From WHSO01 sp963732875 (GTDB lineage Bacteria; Pseudomonadota; Alphaproteobacteria; SMXQ01): a DNA stretch of 64,000 nt. The notes beneath the pieces are model-generated. The model had not been told where the DNA came from and did no database searches. It saw only the letters and a program-made list of their open reading frames with translations. The stretch spans positions 1,922,001 to 1,986,000 of the forward strand of contig CAVTBD010000002.1 in NCBI GenBank assembly GCA_963732875.1, written 5' to 3'. The stretch's first letter is position 1; every line of letters begins with the position of its first letter. Positions 61,079 to 64,000 of this stretch are shown here, in pieces. The translations under genes were made by a program, and so were the position numbers.

Positions 61079-62089
61079 ATGGCCAAGGTGCTGGCGCTGC
61101 GCCATGTCCCGTTCGAGGACCTGGGCCTGCTGGGCCCGCTGCTCGCCGGGCGCGGCCATGACATCGCCTATCTCGATACCCCCGTGCAGGACCTCGCCGG
61201 GACCGACCCGGCGGCGGCCGACCTGCTGGTGGTCCTGGGCGGGCCGATCGGCGCCTATGAGACCGACACCTATCCGTTCCTCGCGGGCGAGATCGCGCTG
61301 ATCGAGCGACGTCTTGCCGCCGGGCGCCCGGTGCTCGGCATCTGCCTCGGCGCCCAGCTCATGGCAACGGCCCTCGACGCGCGCGTCGCCCCCATGGGCG
61401 TCAAGGAGATCGGCTGGGCACCGATCACGCTCACGCCCGAGGGCAAGGCAGGGCCGCTTTCTCATCTCGACGGCACCGCGGTGCTGCACTGGCACGGCGA
61501 CGCCTTCGACATCCCGGCGGGGGCGACGCGCCTCGCCGCAAGCGCGCTCTGCCCGAACCAGGCCTTCGCTTGGGGGGCCGCGGCGCTGGCGCTCCAGTTC
61601 CATGCCGAGGCTTCGGGCAAGGCGCTCGAAAGCTGGTTCGTGGGGCACGCCGGCGAGATCGCCGCGACCCCCGGCATCACGGTCGCCGGGCTACGCGCCG
61701 AGACCGCGCGCTGGAGTGCACAGGTTATCCGACAGGGACGCGCCTTTTTCACGCAATGGCTCGACGAGGTGGGCCTGCGATGCCGGTACCCTCGCCGCAA
61801 GATGCCCACAAGTACACGCCATGCACACGCTGATCGTCGCCGTCGGACGCTGGAAAAAAGGCCCGGAACGCGCCCTCTACGACGCCTACGTGCGCCGCCT
61901 GCGCCCCGCCCCCGAGCTGATCGAGGTCGAGGAAAAGCGCAAGCTGCCGACACCTGCGCGCATTGCCGCCGAAGGCGCGCTCCAGCTCGCGAAAATCCCC
62001 GCCGACTCGTTCGTCATCGCGCTCGATGGACGCGGCAGGACGCTTTCCAGCGAGGACTTCGCGGCCCGGCTCGGCGCGCTGCGAGATGA
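61079..62089 (+). CDS. Class I glutamine amidotransferase (GMP synthase-like)
   Basis: A GATase1 domain of about 240 residues. DLLVVLGGPIGAYETD, PVLGICLGAQLMATAL (nucleophile Cys), VLHWHGDAFDIPAGA and LALQFHAEAS (His and Glu) form the triad. After QWLDEVGL the sequence is arginine-rich out-of-frame-like and overlaps rlmH by 269 bases, so the true 3' end is uncertain: a frameshift near 61780 ending at 61833, or a long overlapping tail. Lies between rsfS and rlmH, an unusual position. It may transfer ammonia or hydrolyse gamma-glutamyl amides. Confidence 0.75.
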   Translation: MAKVLALRHVPFEDLGLLGPLLAGRGHDIAYLDTPVQDLAGTDPAAADLLVVLGGPIGAYETDTYPFLAGEIALIERRLAAGRPVLGICLGAQLMATALDARVAPMGVKEIGWAPITLTPEGKAGPLSHLDGTAVLHWHGDAFDIPAGATRLAASALCPNQAFAWGAAALALQFHAEASGKALESWFVGHAGEIAATPGITVAGLRAETARWSAQVIRQGRAFFTQWLDEVGLRCRYPRRKMPTSTRHAHADRRRRTLEKRPGTRPLRRLRAPPAPRPRADRGRGKAQAADTCAHCRRRRAPARENPRRLVRHRARWTRQDAFQRGLRGPARRAAR

Positions 62090-62294
62090 CGGCATGCCCG
62101 CCGTGACTTTCACCATTGGAGGCGCCGACGGCCTCGCCGCCGCGGTGCTGGCGCGCGCCGACCTCGTCTTGTCACTCGGCGCCATGACCTGGCCGCATCT
62201 GCTGGTGCGCACGCTGCTGGCCGAGCAGCTCTACCGCGCCGAGGCGATCCTCGCCGGCCACCCCTACCATCGCCCCGGCCCGCCCCCCACATGA
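61821..62294 (+). CDS. rlmH: 23S rRNA (pseudouridine-1915-N3)-methyltransferase
   Basis: A SPOUT-fold enzyme of 157 residues: MHTLIVAVGRWKKGPERALYD, YVRRLRP, FVIALDGRGRTLSSEDFAA, TFTIGGADGL and LSLGAMTWPHLLVRTLLAEQ, with YRAEAILAGHPYHR at the end. All knot-region motifs are present. The ATG lies inside the preceding GATase open frame, which argues that the GATase 3' end is wrong or broken. Confidence 0.96.
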   Translation: MHTLIVAVGRWKKGPERALYDAYVRRLRPAPELIEVEEKRKLPTPARIAAEGALQLAKIPADSFVIALDGRGRTLSSEDFAARLGALRDDGMPAVTFTIGGADGLAAAVLARADLVLSLGAMTWPHLLVRTLLAEQLYRAEAILAGHPYHRPGPPPT

Positions 62295-62383
62295 AGGACG
62301 GCACCGGCCTTGAGGCCGGGGGCCGGACGCGCTAGGTTCCGGACGAGCCCAAAGCCCCGTAAAATCAGCGCAAAGTGAGCGTC

Positions 62384-63968
62384 ATGGCCAATCCCCGCCC
62401 GCCCTCCGACCACCCCCGGCCCGTCGTGCTGTGCGTGCTCGACGGCTGGGGCGACCGCCACGAGTGCGAGGACAACGCCATCTGCAGCGCAACCGCGCCG
62501 GAATGGCACCACCTGACCAAGGACTGGCCCAACGCCGATATCCAGGCCTCGGCCCGCGACGTCGGCCTGCCCGACGGCCAGATGGGCAATTCCGAGGTCG
62601 GCCACATGAACCTCGGCGCCGGGCGCGTCGTCATGCAGGACATGCCGCGCATCGATGCCGCCATCGGCGACGGCAGCCTCAAGGCGAACCCGGTGCTCGA
62701 CGCGTTCTGCGCCCGTCTCAAGAAGAGCGGCGGCACCTGCCACCTGCTCGGCCTGATCTCGCCGGGCGGGGTGCATTCCCACCAGAACGAGGTCGCCGCG
62801 CTCGCGCGCATGATCGGCGAGGCGGGCGTGCCGGTCGCGATCCATGCCTTCCTCGACGGGCGCGACACGCCGCCCCGGAGCGCGCTCGGCTACCTCGGCA
62901 AATTCGAGAACGACATCAAGGGCGTGCCCGGCCCGGGCATCGTCACCGTCACGCGGACGCTATTTCGCCATGGACCGCGACAAGCGCTGGGATCGGGTCG
63001 AGCGCGCGTTCCGTGTCATCACCGCAGGCGAGGGCGAGCGCGCCGATACCGCCAAGGCCGCGGTGGAGGCAGCCTACGGGCGCGGCGAGAACGACGAGTT
63101 CGTGGTGCCGACCGCGATCGGCGGCTACGCCGGCGCCAAGGACGGCGACGGCGTCGTGATGGGCAATTTCCGCGCCGACCGCGCGCGCGAGATCCTGCTC
63201 GCCCTGCTCGATCCCGGCTTCGACGGCTTCGCGCGCGAACGCACGATCGAGTTCGCCGTGGCCATGGGCATGACCGAATATTCGACGCGCCTCAACGAGC
63301 TGATGACCGTGCTGTTCCCGTCGGAAGACCTCACCCACATCCTGGGCGACGTGCTGTCGGAAGCCGGGCGCAAACAGCTGCGCATCGCCGAGACCGAGAA
63401 GTATGCCCACGTCACGTTCTTCTTCAACGGCGGCGTCGAGGAGCCGTTGAAGGGCGAGGACCGCATCCTGGTACCATCCCCCAGGGTCGCGACCTACGAC
63501 CTCAAGCCCGAGATGTCGGCGCCCGAGGTGACCGACAAGCTGGTCGCGGCGATCGAGGCCGGCACCTACGACTTCATCCTGGTGAACTACGCCAATGGCG
63601 ACATGGTCGGCCATACCGGCGACTTCGATGCCGCGGTCGAGGCGGTCGAGGCCGTCGACAAATGCCTCGCGCGCCTAGAAAAGGCGGTGGTGGCCGCCGG
63701 CGGCACGCTCCTGATCACCGCCGATCACGGCAATGTCGAGCTGATGCGCGACTACGCCCACAACCAGCCCCACACCGCCCACACCACCAACCCCGTGCCG
63801 CTGATCATGGTCAACCCGCCGGCCTGGGCGCGCGGCATCCGGGGCGGACGCCTCGCCGACGTGGCGCCCACCGTGCTCGCGCTCATGGGCCTCGACCGGC
63901 CCGCCGAGATGACCGGTCGCTCGCTGATCGAGACCGCCGACGGTGCCCGGGAGCGGGCCTCTGCCTGA
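62384..63968 (+). pseudogene. gpmI: Cofactor-independent phosphoglycerate mutase, one extra base near 62954
   Basis: Glycolytic enzyme of about 528 residues interconverting 3- and 2-phosphoglycerate. VVLCVLDGWGDR, GLPDGQMGNSEVGHMNLGAGR (metal Asp and catalytic Ser, shown as key motif), SPGGVHSH and DGRDTPP lie in the first frame. At 62951-62956 one extra base breaks IVTVT from GRYFAMDRDKRWDR, which continues in the next frame to FFFNGG, ANGDMVGHTG, ADHGNVE and the stop at 63968. Since glycolysis depends on it, sequence error is the likely cause. Confidence 0.92.
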
Positions 63969-64000
63969 GACGGCCGCGACGCGGCGATGGCGCGGGGGCG
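63969..64000. other. Right window edge, no feature
   Basis: Thirty-two bases after gpmI; too short to judge and no site seen. Confidence 0.5.

Noticed and set aside
1..64000. CRISPR arrays and rRNA genes
   Set aside because: No regularly spaced 25-40-base repeats with spacers and no rRNA-like sequence were seen; the only phased repeat is the 11-bp array.

Overview
The window reads as an alphaproteobacterial chromosome, probably Rhodospirillales-like. Evidence is the order rplU-rpmA-obgE-proB-proA-nadD-rsfS-rlmH-gpmI at the right end, an alphaproteobacterial LexA box (GTTC-N7-GTTC) in front of dinB, a DUF4168/DUF4340 and ECF sigma/anti-sigma block, and high GC coding sequence. No rRNA and no CRISPR array were seen.

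Layout. (1) 1-13.9 kb: surface polysaccharide locus. A rightward arm (SAF-domain protein end, glucose-1-phosphate cytidylyltransferase, epimerase, C-methyltransferase, second methyltransferase) looks built to make a CDP-linked branched sugar. A leftward operon (gmd, fcl, flippase, pyruvyl transferase, two GT4 enzymes) makes GDP-fucose and assembles and exports the glycan. (2) 14-26.6 kb: ordinary genes: DUF4340, DUF4168, ECF sigma/anti-sigma, amidohydrolase, dinB, polysaccharide deacetylase, TctC-type binding protein, alpha/beta hydrolase, MFS carrier and a HigBA toxin-antitoxin pair. (3) 26.7-40.4 kb: a visibly more AT-rich, probably acquired catabolic block for an unidentified aromatic acid. 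It holds two Rieske oxygenases, three VOC proteins (one fused to a Rieske ferredoxin), a degenerate M24 protein, an ABC permease and binding protein without ATPase, an ACMSD-type amidohydrolase, a UbiD decarboxylase and an IclR regulator with a clear palindromic operator candidate. (4) 40.5-54.8 kb: a mosaic mobile/defence region ending at tRNA-Ser(CGA). It contains an IS3 element joining a truncated phosphoesterase to a truncated serine recombinase, remnants of a CBASS system placed head to head, a four-gene operon of Gabija-like GajA and GajB with a GHKL ATPase and a small helical protein, a recombinase tail, and a cassette (Xre-RES toxin-antitoxin plus Sel1/trypsin protein) between two 186-bp direct repeats, one of which abuts the tRNA. 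(5) 55.1-64 kb: the conserved ribosome/proline/NAD housekeeping run. Both L21 and RsfS carry long Lys/Ala-rich histone-H1-like tails.

Five genes (rfbF-like, C-methyltransferase, iclR-like, proA, gpmI) are each broken by exactly one extra base. Two of them are housekeeping genes, so sequence error is the most economical explanation, and the breaks should not be read as biology before resequencing.

The best candidate for an undescribed system is the GHKL-Gabija operon at 44843-50566. The VOC-Rieske fusion in the aromatic cluster is second.
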